A stretch of DNA of 64,000 nt from JAZKFT01 sp040386335 (GTDB lineage: Bacteria > Bacteroidota > Bacteroidia > Chitinophagales > Chitinophagaceae), in assembly GCA_040386335.1 (NCBI GenBank), contig JAZKFT010000017.1, positions 124,001-188,000 on the forward strand, read 5' to 3'. The translations under genes and the position numbers were made by a program. Below are positions 63,855-64,000 of the stretch, piece by piece (the stretch's first letter is position 1; every line of letters starts with the position of its first letter). Below the pieces are notes generated by a model that saw only the letters and a program-made list of their open reading frames with translations, was not told the origin of the DNA and ran no database searches.

Positions 63855-64000
63855 TAATGTAAGTGTTTAAATTTTGAGTTTAGGCTGGATCTCCATTTTT
63901 GCTCCAGCAGGCTACCAAAAGATTTGTTCTTGTTATATCCCATTACCGTAAACGACCATGGGATGAAGTCGGCTGAATCGCATGTAAAAATATTTTCCAC
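63855..64000 (-). pseudogene. 3' fragment of a Rid-family gene, cut by the window end
   Basis: At the window edge the minus strand reads VENIFTCDSADFIPWSFTVM, which aligns with VENVFTTNMADFIKYSVYRN of the Rid-like lipoprotein. The alignment then loses frame (KSFGSLLEQKW against KQFPTGTWLEV) and the VKGLALPG region is not recovered. It is probably a decayed relative, but the upstream half is outside the window. Confidence 0.6.

Noticed and set aside
1..64000. tRNA, rRNA, insertion sequence or prophage genes
   Set aside because: No cloverleaf with a CCA-type acceptor, no rRNA signature and no transposase, integrase or phage structural protein was recognised in either strand.

Overview
The window looks like a chromosomal stretch from a Bacteroidota bacterium, most likely a Chitinophagaceae-type soil or freshwater member. 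This is inferred from family content: Por/type IX secretion (T9SS) C-terminal signals, a full hybrid two-component regulator with a fused AraC output, tetratricopeptide sensor kinases paired with a LytTR regulator, several very large LamG and parallel beta-helix surface proteins, and one clear TAnnTTTG-type promoter. No rRNA, tRNA, CRISPR array or intact transposase was recognised.

Layout. 1-15.0 kb: three giant secreted proteins on the minus strand. These are a metzincin protease with PKD, GEVED and beta-helix modules (cut by the window start) and two paralogues built from LamG, glycine-rich, beta-helix, MopE-type and T9SS modules. The last two share nearly the same C-terminus and a duplicated upstream region. 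16.2-28.3 kb: four paralogous TPR histidine kinases (HisKA_2 type) and one LytTR response regulator, all on the minus strand. A short LytTR regulator with a truncated LamG gene and two plus-strand AT-rich genes, each followed by a related palindromic element, interrupt this kinase cluster. 28.5-36.3 kb: a lipoprotein, a decayed copy of the response regulator, a secreted SGNH/SASA esterase and a LamG/Ig protein. 36.5-41 kb: an Rnl2-type RNA ligase and a UvrD-like helicase; the helicase sits inside the remains of another adhesin gene. 41.3-44.5 kb: a compact set of intradiol dioxygenase, MFS transporter and a small secreted protein. 44.8-52.2 kb: a 2005-residue LamG/Calx-beta protein, a LytTR regulator and a Rid-like lipoprotein. 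52.5-61.4 kb, plus strand: hybrid two-component regulator, ArsR repressor with an SRPBCC partner, and a beta-helix T9SS cargo protein. 61.6-64 kb, minus strand: a LamG protein and a shorter paralogue sharing its C-terminal domain, then a fragment of a Rid-like gene.

How it fits together. The region appears devoted to making and controlling large surface or secreted proteins, with repeated duplication, module exchange and decay. A short LytTR regulator is followed by a LamG protein at two loci, and both regulators are preceded by the same ~88-bp upstream element, which also occurs in the two duplicated upstream regions. A second element of about 43 bp precedes the big LamG gene, the Rid-like gene and the adhesin remnant. 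Together these suggest a shared, undescribed regulon. The candidate novelties are this LytTR/LamG regulon, the cloverleaf-like intergenic repeat, the cassette-like insertion at 19.7-21.1 kb, and the helicase insertion beside the RNA ligase.
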